Of a stretch of DNA of 10,321 nucleotides, positions 1 through 6,136 are shown piece by piece. The stretch spans positions 1 to 10,321 of the forward strand of contig DASUGH010000134.1 in the NCBI GenBank assembly GCA_036274155.1, in the 5' to 3' direction. Position 1 is the first letter of the stretch. Each line of letters begins with the position of its first letter. Origin of the DNA: Gp6-AA40 sp036274155. Its GTDB lineage: Bacteria > Acidobacteriota > Vicinamibacteria > Vicinamibacterales > UBA2999. The notes under the pieces were generated by a model that saw only the letters and a program-made list of their open reading frames with translations, did no database searches and was not told the DNA's origin. A program made the translations under genes and the position numbers.

Positions 1-229
1 GCTCCCGATCGGCTGTGCGCGCGTCGGCGCGTGCCTGTTCGGCCGTTACCGCGATGAAGGCATTGATCGCAGGGTCCAGGCGGGCGATTCGCTCGAGGCA
101 GGTCTCGACGAGAGCCTCGGCGGTCGTCGCCCCCGAGCGAATGGCTGATGCCGTGTCGGCAATCGTCGCGTGGGTCGGTGTCGCCAGCGGGTCGCCGGGC
201 ACCCGCTCCGGCGCCGGCTCAGCTGGCAT
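1..229 (-). CDS. Amidase (GatA/AtzF-like amidase signature family), N-terminal fragment
   Basis: About 76 N-terminal residues are visible; the rest lies beyond the window edge. After a proline-rich leader, residues about 21-76 read ATIADTASAIRSG, then EALVETCLERIARLDPAINAFIAV. This is the typical N-terminal helical region of amidase-signature enzymes (leucine-rich helix, then ERI-x-x-x-D-P-x-x-N-A-F). These enzymes hydrolyse or transfer amides using a Ser-cisSer-Lys triad. The triad is not in view, so activity and substrate (Glu-tRNA amidotransferase A subunit versus free amidase) cannot be judged. The ATG at 229-227 overlaps the stop of the preceding small ORF by 11 bp in another frame, suggesting translational coupling. 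Family call is firm; the substrate is unknown. Confidence 0.8.
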   Translation of the reverse strand, partial: MPAEPAPERVPGDPLATPTHATIADTASAIRSGATTAEALVETCLERIARLDPAINAFIAVTAEQARADARTADRE

Positions 230-395
230 GCGGAGCGACGGTTTCCTCGAAGGCCCCTGCGGCATCGAGGTTCCAGTCGGCGCTCCGGAGCGCCGACGTG
301 GAGCGGGCGAGGGCCTCGAGCAACGGACGCAGCGCCGGCAGGCCGCGGCGTTCCGCGTCTTGAATGGCGACATCGAGCCAGGTCTTGATGGTCAT
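219..395 (-). CDS. Small 58-aa protein upstream of and overlapping the amidase
   Basis: The ORF starts at ATG 395-393 and stops at TGA 221-219, inside the start region of the amidase gene (11-bp overlap). The protein begins MTIKTWLDVAIQDAERRGL, followed by PALRPLLEALARSTSALRSADWN, and is helical and amphipathic with no membrane segment. I do not recognise a named family. The layout (tiny helical protein coupled to an amidase) resembles small partner subunits such as GatC or AtzG, but I see no diagnostic motif of either, so a partner role is inference. A perfect 22-bp palindrome lies inside the gene at 276-297. There is no clear Shine-Dalgarno; a TATGAT hexamer sits at 418-413 upstream. Confidence 0.65.
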   Translation of the reverse strand: MTIKTWLDVAIQDAERRGLPALRPLLEALARSTSALRSADWNLDAAGAFEETVAPHAS

Positions 396-412
396 TTCAA
401 CAACTGAGAGCG

Positions 413-418
413 ATCATA
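413..418 (-). promoter_or_regulatory. Candidate -10 hexamer for the small ORF/amidase pair
   Basis: On the minus strand the sequence reads TATGAT, one mismatch from TATAAT, 17 bp upstream of the ATG at 395. No convincing -35 hexamer stands 16-18 bp further upstream, so this is only a candidate. Confidence 0.25.
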
Positions 419-454
419 CCTTGTCGATGCCGCCCGCGGGCTTTACGCTCTGGC

Positions 455-540
455 TGCCGAATGCCGAATGCCGAATGCCGAATGCCGAATGCCGAATGCC
501 GAATGCCGAATGCCGAATGCCGAATGCCGAATGCCGAATG
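455..540. repeat. Tandem array of 7-bp unit TGCCGAA, 12 perfect copies
   Basis: Twelve identical copies of TGCCGAA run from 455 to 538, followed by a partial TG. The period is 7, so all three frames stay open and give a spurious repeating peptide (MPNAECR). The array lies in the gap between the divergent amidase pair and pyruvate kinase. A single inverted copy, TTCGGCA, is present at 567-573, and degenerate relatives (ATTCTGCAC, TTGGCATTGCC) run up to the pyruvate kinase start. It is too short-period for CRISPR. It is most likely a slippage-prone intergenic simple repeat; it could also affect promoter spacing. Confidence 0.95.
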
Positions 541-617
541 ACAACAGAATCGCCACGAACTAGGCTTTCGGCACCGGACATTCTGCACTTGGCATTGCCA
601 TGATGCCTCGCACCCCC

Positions 618-2033
618 ATGCGTCAAACCAAGATCATCGCCACCCTTGGCCCTGCTTCGAGCTCGGACAGCGCGATTCGCGAGCTGCTGGCAGCTGGAGT
701 CAACGTATTCCGTCTGAATTTTTCGCATGGCACCCACGCCACCCACGGGGCAACGATCGCACGCGTCCGGCGCGCGGCGAACGAGACGGGTCGAACGGCG
801 GCGATCCTCCAAGATCTCAGCGGGCCGAAGATCCGGACGGGTGCGCTCGAGGGTGGCTGCCCGATTCAACTCGTCCCGGGCGCCGAGCTGCGGATCGCGG
901 CCGGTGAGTTCGTCGGGTCGTCAGGACGCGTATCGACGAGCTACAAGGACCTGTTCACGGTCGTTCGGCGAGGCGACCCGCTCCTCCTCGACGACGGTCA
1001 CATTCAGCTTCGTGTCGACGAGAACGAGGGCGGCGAGCTGAAGACGACGGTGGTCGACGGCGGAATGCTCGGCGAACACAAAGGCATCAACGCGCCGGGC
1101 GTGGCGCTGCCATCGTCGGGATTGACGGCAAAGGATGCGGACGACCTGCGGTTTGGCGTCGCCAGCGGAGTCGATCTCGTCGCGATGAGCTTCGTGCAGA
1201 GCCGCGACGATCTCCAGCAGCTGCGACGCGCGCTGCAGCAGGCTGGCGCGCCGTCGATGCCCGTCGTGGCCAAACTCGAGCGTCCAGACGGCGTCGCCCG
1301 GCTCGACGACATCCTTCACGAGTGTGACGCGGTCATGGTGGCGCGCGGCGACCTCGGGCTCGAGCTGCCGCTCGAACGCGTGCCGCGGGTGCAGAAGGAG
1401 ACGACGCGCCAGGCGCGCGCACTGGGCGTCCCGGTGATCGTCGCCACGCAGGTCTTCGAGTCGATGCGTACAGAGCCGCGGCCGACGCGTGCCGAAGTGA
1501 GCGACGCGGCCAACGCCGTGGACGATCGCGTGGACGCAATCATGCTGTCTGCCGAGACGGCCACCGGCGCGTATCCCGTGCGGGCGGTGCAGACGCTGGA
1601 TCTCGTGATTCGCGAGGCCGAGTCGATGCCGGCCGCGGAGATCGTGACCCTCGAGCAGTCGCGTGTGCTGCCCGAGCACGGCCGGGCGATGTGCGAGGCG
1701 GCGGTGACGCTCGCCGACCGAAGCGACGCGTCGGCAATCATCGCCGTCACACGCGGCGGGAGGACCGCTCGTGTGCTCTCGGCACTGCGGCCACGGGTGC
1801 CAGTCTTTGCGCTGATCGATGACGCCAATACGGCGCGGCAGCTGGCGCTGTGGTTCGGGGTGGTGCCGGTGCTCTCGGATTTTGGCGACGACGCCAGGAG
1901 CGCGGTCGTGCGCATGACCGGAGAGCTCGTCAGGAACGGCGCGATTCCCGCAGGGTCGGCGGTCGTGGTCGTGAGCGTGACGCCCGATCTGTGGCCCGGG
2001 CCGTCGAATTTCCTGACGCTACAGACCGTCTAG
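618..2033 (+). CDS. pyk: Pyruvate kinase
   Basis: Last step of glycolysis: phosphoenolpyruvate + ADP to pyruvate + ATP, in the cytoplasm. With the ATG at 618 the protein is 471 aa and starts MRQTKIIATLGPAS, matching the family start; in-frame ATGs at 600 and 603 would add six or five residues and no Shine-Dalgarno decides. Visible motifs: FRLNFSHG (Arg32), LSGPKIRTG (about 67-75), the active-site signature PVVAKLERPDGV with Lys219, VARGDLGLELP, and PTRAEVSDAANAV. Length and motif positions match type I bacterial enzymes. The A domain is slightly divergent: ATQVFESM where ATQMLESM is usual, and DDRVDAIMLSAET where DGxDAxMLSGET is usual. The C-terminal domain is full length. The stop is only 7 bp from the stop of the convergent EAL-HDOD gene. 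Confidence 0.97.
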   Translation: MRQTKIIATLGPASSSDSAIRELLAAGVNVFRLNFSHGTHATHGATIARVRRAANETGRTAAILQDLSGPKIRTGALEGGCPIQLVPGAELRIAAGEFVGSSGRVSTSYKDLFTVVRRGDPLLLDDGHIQLRVDENEGGELKTTVVDGGMLGEHKGINAPGVALPSSGLTAKDADDLRFGVASGVDLVAMSFVQSRDDLQQLRRALQQAGAPSMPVVAKLERPDGVARLDDILHECDAVMVARGDLGLELPLERVPRVQKETTRQARALGVPVIVATQVFESMRTEPRPTRAEVSDAANAVDDRVDAIMLSAETATGAYPVRAVQTLDLVIREAESMPAAEIVTLEQSRVLPEHGRAMCEAAVTLADRSDASAIIAVTRGGRTARVLSALRPRVPVFALIDDANTARQLALWFGVVPVLSDFGDDARSAVVRMTGELVRNGAIPAGSAVVVVSVTPDLWPGPSNFLTLQTV

Positions 2034-2040
2034 CCGCCTC

Positions 2041-3285
2041 TCAGGCCGCCTTGGCGACCTGGGTCAGCTCGCGGGCCCACTTGAGCGAATCGGCGTACGC
2101 CGCCGGCAGGCGCTCGGCCTTCACCGGAAGCGTAGCGGCGATGCGCGCGGCTTCGTCCCATTCGCCGCGCTCGTGCGCGATCACCGCGTCGAGCACGCTG
2201 CGGGCGCGGTTCTGTTCCCCGAGCAGCGCCCCGCGCACGGTGTCCGAGAGCGGCAGCTCCGCGACGGCAGTCGCCATCGGCTGACCCAGCATCGCGTCCA
2301 GCAGCGAGCAGAGTCCGAGCAGGAAGAACTCCGACGCGTGATCCTGGCCGATCGCCTCGGCCGCCACGATCTCGCAGGATCGGGCGCGCAGGATGGCGAT
2401 GGTCACGATCTCGGAGCTGGCGCCGCCGTTGAGGCCGGCCAGCGCCCACACGGAGGCCCACTTGCGCACCTGCTCGAGACCGAGCAGCACCAGCGCCTGC
2501 CTGATCGACTGGATCTCGCGGCGGATGCCGAACGCCGCCGAGTTGATGCAGCGAAGCACCCGGTAGGTGAGCGAGGCGTCGTGCTTGATGAGGTCCTCGA
2601 CGCTGTTCACGCTGACGTTGGGACGATTGAGGGCGGCGAGCAGGCGGGCGTAAGCGAGACGACGGGCCGAGAGCGCGCCGCCGGCGAACGTCGTCGGCCG
2701 GCAGAAGTAGTAGCCCTGGAAGAGCCCGTAGCCGAGTCCCCGCGCCTCGTCGAATACCTGGGCCGACTCGACCTTCTCGGCCACGAGCTTCACGCCCTTG
2801 GGGATCGACTTCTCAATCTGACGACGCTCGTCGGCCGGCGTGGCCAGCACGTCGACCTTGACGTAGCGCGCGAAGGGCAGGAGCGCAGCGGCGCCGGTCT
2901 GCAGCGTGAAATCGTCGAGCGCCAGCGAGTAGCCGCGCTCCTTCAGCTGCCTGCAGGCGGCGATGATCTCCTCGTCCACGCCGACGTCCTCGAGCACCTC
3001 GACGACGATCGTTTCGGGCGCCATCACGGTGACGAGCTCGTTGAGCAGCATGTGGCGCGTGACGTTCATGAACGCCTTCCGGCCGCCGGTGAGCGTTTCG
3101 AGGCCGAGCGTCAGCACGGCGTCGTTCAACACACGGGCCGCAGCCAGGTCGCGCGGATCCTGGCAGGAAACGGCGTCGGCGGCGGCGCGATAGAGGAGCT
3201 CGTAGCCGAACACCTGTCCCGACGCGTCGAGAATCGGCTGGCGTGCGACGTACGCACCTTCACGAGGGTCGAGGTTTGGTTCCAT
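2041..3285 (-). CDS. EAL-HDOD signal transduction protein (COG3434/YuxH-like)
   Basis: The 414-aa protein has the two-domain layout of COG3434, at its usual length. The N-terminal EAL-like domain (about 12-205) shows YVARQPILD, YELLYR (Glu29) in place of the EAL signature, FMNVT, VVEVLEDV, ALDDF, YVKVD, LVAEKVES and GLFQGYYFCRP. The Ala of EAL is replaced, but several residues that bind metal in active c-di-GMP phosphodiesterases seem retained, so catalysis is uncertain. The C-terminal HDOD domain (about 206-395) contains DLIKHDASLTYRVLRCINSA, SIRQALVLLGLEQVRKW and a second helical half. HDOD domains are non-catalytic HD relatives used in signalling scaffolds. No transmembrane segment or signal peptide is seen. 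The gene converges on pyk and diverges from the LOG gene. Target process unknown. Confidence 0.92.
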   Translation of the reverse strand: MEPNLDPREGAYVARQPILDASGQVFGYELLYRAAADAVSCQDPRDLAAARVLNDAVLTLGLETLTGGRKAFMNVTRHMLLNELVTVMAPETIVVEVLEDVGVDEEIIAACRQLKERGYSLALDDFTLQTGAAALLPFARYVKVDVLATPADERRQIEKSIPKGVKLVAEKVESAQVFDEARGLGYGLFQGYYFCRPTTFAGGALSARRLAYARLLAALNRPNVSVNSVEDLIKHDASLTYRVLRCINSAAFGIRREIQSIRQALVLLGLEQVRKWASVWALAGLNGGASSEIVTIAILRARSCEIVAAEAIGQDHASEFFLLGLCSLLDAMLGQPMATAVAELPLSDTVRGALLGEQNRARSVLDAVIAHERGEWDEAARIAATLPVKAERLPAAYADSLKWARELTQVAKAA

Positions 3286-3388
3286 GGTTCAGTGGAAGCG
3301 CTGCGGGACTCCCCGTGGAATCGGCGCAGACCGGCGCGTCTTCAATGATGGACGCGCAATGGCGTGCATGGTGTTGCGGGCGGCAAGC

Positions 3389-3394
3389 GATAAT
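3389..3394 (+). promoter_or_regulatory. Candidate -10 hexamer immediately before the LOG-family gene
   Basis: GATAAT ends 6 bp before the ATG at 3401. If used, transcription would start at or next to the A of the ATG, giving a leaderless mRNA. There is no Shine-Dalgarno upstream of this ATG, which is consistent, but no good -35 is found at 17 bp either. Confidence 0.3.
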
Positions 3395-3400
3395 CGGCAG

Positions 3401-4249
3401 ATGGACGTGCAGCCGCTTGCATATCTCGACACCGCCTTCCTCGAGAGCGAGGAAGCCCGCCCCCTTCGAATCCTCGCCGAGTACCTGGAGCCGCTTCGGC
3501 GGTTCAGAGCCCAGAACGTTCAGGACACGGTGGTGTTCTTCGGCTCGGCCCGCATCCCGAGCCGCGCCGACGCCGAGCAGGCGCTCGAGCGCATCGGACG
3601 CAACCCGCGGTCGGGTGCGCAGCTCCTGGCCCGCAGCCGCAAGGCGCTCGAGTGGTCGCGCTTCTACGAGGACGCGCGCGAGCTGGCGCGGCTCCTCACC
3701 GCGTGGACGCTGACGCTCGACGCCCCTCACCGCCGTTTCGTGGTGACCTCCGGCGGCGGTCCCGGAATCATGGAGGCGGCCAATCGCGGCGCCCAGGACG
3801 CCGGCGGCAAGACGATCGGCCTGAACATCAGGCTTCCATTCGAACAGGGCGCCAACCGGTTCATCAGCGACGGGCTGCATTTCGAGTTCCATTACTTCTT
3901 CATGCGCAAGTTCTGGTTCGCATATCTCGCGAAGGCGCTCGTCATCTTTCCCGGCGGGTTCGGCACGATGGACGAGCTGTTCGAGATCCTGACGCTGATG
4001 CAGACCGAGAAGCTCGCCAAGCAGATTCAGGTGATCCTCTACGGCACCGCCTACTGGGAGCAGGTGCTCGACCTCGATCCACTGGCCGAATGGGGGGCGA
4101 TCGCACCGGGCGATCTGAGTCTGCTGACGCGCGCCGACACGCCCCACGATGCATTCGAGCTGCTGAGAGCCCACCTCACGGAGCATCACCTGACCCCGGC
4201 TACGCCGCAGGAGATGAAGGCGCCGGGGATCGCGAAGACGAGGTCGTGA
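3401..4249 (+). CDS. LOG family protein (TIGR00730 Rossmann-fold nucleotide phosphoribohydrolase-like)
   Basis: With the ATG at 3401 the product is 282 aa. The reading frame stays open upstream to 3284, but that would overlap the start of the divergent gene and adds non-conserved sequence. Diagnostic motifs: VVFFGSARIP, TSGGGPGIMEAANRGA (residues 116 onward), and PGGFGTMDELFE (184-195), the LOG signature whose Glu takes part in cleaving the N-glycosidic bond of nucleoside 5'-monophosphates. It belongs to the longer variant of the family with an inserted segment after the first beta strand. Such proteins were once labelled lysine decarboxylases; characterised relatives are cytokinin-riboside-monophosphate or purine/pyrimidine nucleotide 5'-monophosphate nucleosidases. 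The exact substrate cannot be read from the sequence. The stop codon TGA (4247-4249) is the first base triplet of the fold-back repeat. Confidence 0.9.
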   Translation: MDVQPLAYLDTAFLESEEARPLRILAEYLEPLRRFRAQNVQDTVVFFGSARIPSRADAEQALERIGRNPRSGAQLLARSRKALEWSRFYEDARELARLLTAWTLTLDAPHRRFVVTSGGGPGIMEAANRGAQDAGGKTIGLNIRLPFEQGANRFISDGLHFEFHYFFMRKFWFAYLAKALVIFPGGFGTMDELFEILTLMQTEKLAKQIQVILYGTAYWEQVLDLDPLAEWGAIAPGDLSLLTRADTPHDAFELLRAHLTEHHLTPATPQEMKAPGIAKTRS

Positions 4250-4494
4250 GGCACAGAGATTTCCACATCGAGGCACCGAGAGAAACCACACAGAGGCACA
4301 GAGGCACAGAGGTCGGATTTGGTTTTACGATCTCGTTTGGGTCAGGGAACGTGACCTGGATCGCGGATCAGCATCCGAACTTGTCGACGATTGAATCGGT
4401 TCCCAGAGAAGCACGAAACCCCAAGAATGTGTCTCTGTGCCTCTGTGCCTCTGTGTGTTTTCTCTCCGTGCCTCAGGCAAACCTCTGTGCCTCA
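4247..4494. repeat. 248-bp fold-back (palindromic) repeat element between convergent stop codons
   Basis: The two ends are inverted copies: TGAGGCACAGAG at 4247-4258 and its reverse complement at 4483-4494. Arms run 4247-4311 and 4433-4494. The inner part, 4280-4311 against 4433-4464, pairs 31 of 32 bases and contains two to three copies of an 8-bp unit GAGGCACA. The middle holds GGGAAC (4345-4350)/GTTCCC (4399-4404) and an apex hairpin CGGAT-CAGC-ATCCG (4364-4377) centred at 4370.5, the exact midpoint. It has no coding capacity and no transposase; no target duplication is evident. As RNA it would form a long stem from either side and could act as a bidirectional terminator. A related shorter element is at about 6109-6257. 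Confidence 0.9.
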
Positions 4495-5673
4495 GGGATA
4501 CATCAGGTATTTCGCACGTATCCCCCGGAATTCGTCTTCGTCCTCCTTCCACGACCTCGCGATCGCGTCGACGTCCTCGCCTGCCTCGATTTGCCCGCGC
4601 AGACGATCCGATCCCGCCAGGATGTCGAACGGCATCTTCTCGTGCTCGTACTCGTACGGCGGCTGGCGCCACGCGAACCGATCGGGGGCGGCGCGGCGCA
4701 ACATCTCGATCAGCGCCACGCCGGTCTTCACCGGCCGGAATGAGTGACGGTCGGTGACGTGGACCTGGCAGCCGCCGCACGGCTGTTTCGCGTGCTTCTG
4801 AAACGTCGGTTCGAACACTGCGGGCCGGAAGTACACCCCGGGCAGGCCGAGACGATTCATGTCACGCGCGAAACGCTCGGCTTCGATCCCCGGTGCACCC
4901 ACCAGCTCGAACGGCCTGGTCGTGCCGCGGCCCTCCGACAGCATGGTGCCCTCGAACAGGACGGTTCCCGGATAGACGATGGCGGAATCGAGTGTCGGGA
5001 TGTTTGGTGACGGCATCACCCACGGCAGACCGGTTTCGTCCGCGTACATCGTTCGCTGCCAGCCTTCCATCGCCGTGACCGAGAGCTCGGCGCCGAGGCG
5101 GAAGCGCTCGTTGAAGAGGCGGGCGATCTCGCCGATCGTCAGGCCGTGTCGCATCGGGATGGGGAACTGCCCGACGAACGACTCGAAGCCGGTGCGGAGT
5201 GAGGCTCCTTCGACCTCCACGCCTCCAATCGGGTTCGGGCGATCGCACACGATCACCGGCACGCCGAGACGGCCGCAGGCGCGCAGGCAGTTGGCCATCG
5301 TGTAGATGTACGTGTAAATGCGCGCACCGATGTCCTGCAGATCGACGAGCAGCACGTCGACGCCGCGCAGCATCTCCGCCGTCGGCTCGCGCGTCTCGCT
5401 GTAGAGCGAGTAGATCGGCACCCGCCGGTTCGGGTCGTCCCGATGGGGCGTCTCGATCATGTTGTCCTGCACGTCCGAGCGAAAGCCGTGCTGCGGTCCG
5501 AAGATCGCAGCCAGCGTCACGCCGTCCGCCGATGCCAGTTCGTCGACTATGTGGGCGAATCTTCGATCGACCGATGCATGGTTGCAGAGGATGCCAACGC
5601 GTTTGCCGCGAAGGCTGCCTGACTCGAGCAGGCGAGTGGAGCCGAGCCGGACCGACGATGTGTGTGAAGTCAT
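4492..5673 (-). CDS. DUF1343 protein, NamZ-type exo-beta-N-acetylmuramidase family (GH171)
   Basis: The 393-aa product carries the whole DUF1343 signature series: GKRVGILCNHASVD, FGPQHGFRS (58-66), QDNMIETPH, VDVLLVDLQDIGARIYTYIY, VIVCDRPNPIGG, PIPMRHGLTIGEIA, MPSPNIPTLDSAIVYPG, FEGTMLSEGRGTTRPFELVGAPG, and a C-terminal half ending AKYLMYP. The characterised member, Bacillus subtilis NamZ, removes MurNAc from the non-reducing end of peptidoglycan fragments. Two oddities: no signal peptide from the ATG at 5673, so it looks cytoplasmic, and Gln61 where many members have Glu (PEHG). The frame is open upstream to 5925 but offers no other sensible start. The stop codon (4494-4492) is formed by the end of the fold-back element. 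Family firm, catalytic activity uncertain. Confidence 0.88.
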   Translation of the reverse strand: MTSHTSSVRLGSTRLLESGSLRGKRVGILCNHASVDRRFAHIVDELASADGVTLAAIFGPQHGFRSDVQDNMIETPHRDDPNRRVPIYSLYSETREPTAEMLRGVDVLLVDLQDIGARIYTYIYTMANCLRACGRLGVPVIVCDRPNPIGGVEVEGASLRTGFESFVGQFPIPMRHGLTIGEIARLFNERFRLGAELSVTAMEGWQRTMYADETGLPWVMPSPNIPTLDSAIVYPGTVLFEGTMLSEGRGTTRPFELVGAPGIEAERFARDMNRLGLPGVYFRPAVFEPTFQKHAKQPCGGCQVHVTDRHSFRPVKTGVALIEMLRRAAPDRFAWRQPPYEYEHEKMPFDILAGSDRLRGQIEAGEDVDAIARSWKEDEDEFRGIRAKYLMYP

Positions 5674-5687
5674 GAACGTGCGAGCCG

Positions 5688-6104
5688 ATGAGTGAAACGT
5701 CAGGTCGCCGCGGCACGGCGATCGCGCTGTTCCTGTTCCTCTGTCTGTGTCCTTCAATCGTCCGCGGCCAGGACGAGCTGCTCGGCACGCAGGATCAATC
5801 GCTGCGCCGGGCGACGATAGCCGCCAGTGCCGCTGCGGCTGCAGACTGGATATCGACATATCACGCGCTGAAGTACTACCAGCTGCGGGAAGGCAACCCG
5901 CTGCTGCGTCCGATCGACCACTCACCTGGCCGGATGGTGACCGTCGGCGCGCTGATCGACCTGGGCGGCATCACTGCCTGGAACCTGACCCTGGGCAAGC
6001 GGCACCCGAAGCTGGCCGCCGCCGGGCTCTGGACGATGACCGCCTTCCGCGCGTATCTCGTCGTCCACAATATCCGAAACGAACGGATCGCGCCGCGACG
6101 CTAA
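5688..6104 (+). CDS. Small membrane protein of unknown function with N-terminal signal sequence
   Basis: The protein has 138 aa. Residues 9-27 form a hydrophobic signal-type segment, with possible cleavage near Gly27-Gln28. Three further hydrophobic stretches follow at about 42-52, 83-103 and 108-126. A motif D53-x3-T57 with E68-x-N70-P71 between the first two resembles the D...T...E-x-NP pattern of small DUF5658-like membrane proteins; this is a weak resemblance only. The C-terminus is basic (RNERIAPRR), presumably cytoplasmic. The ATG at 5688 is 14 bp from the divergent NamZ-type start, leaving almost no room for a promoter, so control signals must lie within the neighbour's coding region or a start is misplaced. 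The stop codon TAA ends in the first base of a hairpin. Confidence 0.7.
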   Translation: MSETSGRRGTAIALFLFLCLCPSIVRGQDELLGTQDQSLRRATIAASAAAAADWISTYHALKYYQLREGNPLLRPIDHSPGRMVTVGALIDLGGITAWNLTLGKRHPKLAAAGLWTMTAFRAYLVVHNIRNERIAPRR

Positions 6105-6136
6105 CAGCCCGTGGTGAAAACCACCGACCGGGCTGT
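6104..6136 (+). terminator. Hairpin directly at the stop of the small membrane protein gene
   Basis: ACAGCCCG (6104-6111) pairs perfectly with CGGGCTGT (6129-6136). Inside it TGGT-GAAA-ACCA (6112-6123) forms a second stem with a GNRA-type loop, leaving a 5-nt bulge. There is no T-tract, so intrinsic termination is not assured. The 3' stem runs into the second fold-back element. Confidence 0.5.

Noticed and set aside
1..407. 130-codon plus-strand frame at the left edge
   Set aside because: The minus strand gives a recognisable amidase N-terminus plus a coupled small ORF; the plus frame is Arg/Ala-rich shadow.
455..540. CRISPR array
   Set aside because: Period is 7 bp with no spacers and no cas genes nearby.
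364..603. Open frames on both strands through the heptamer array (repeating MPNAECR / SAFGIRH peptides)
   Set aside because: They are open only because a 7-bp repeat lacks stops in every frame; no start context or homology.
921..1915. Long minus-strand open frames opposite pyruvate kinase
   Set aside because: High-GC antisense shadows; the plus strand encodes a complete conserved enzyme.
2173..3348. 391-codon plus-strand open frame opposite the EAL-HDOD gene
   Set aside because: Composition typical of antisense shadow (His/Arg/Glu-rich), while the minus strand has full family motifs.
3284..3400. Upstream extension of the LOG gene to a start at 3284
   Set aside because: It would overlap the divergent start codon and adds 39 non-conserved residues; ATG 3401 fits the family N-terminus.
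4247..4494. Insertion sequence with transposase
   Set aside because: No transposase-like coding region inside, no clear target duplication; at most a non-autonomous element.
4325..4780. Open frames crossing the fold-back element
   Set aside because: They run through repeat sequence and out of frame over the NamZ-type gene, with no recognisable protein features.
5674..5925. Upstream extension of the NamZ-type gene to 5925
   Set aside because: The added segment is antisense to the membrane-protein gene and shows no signal peptide or family similarity.
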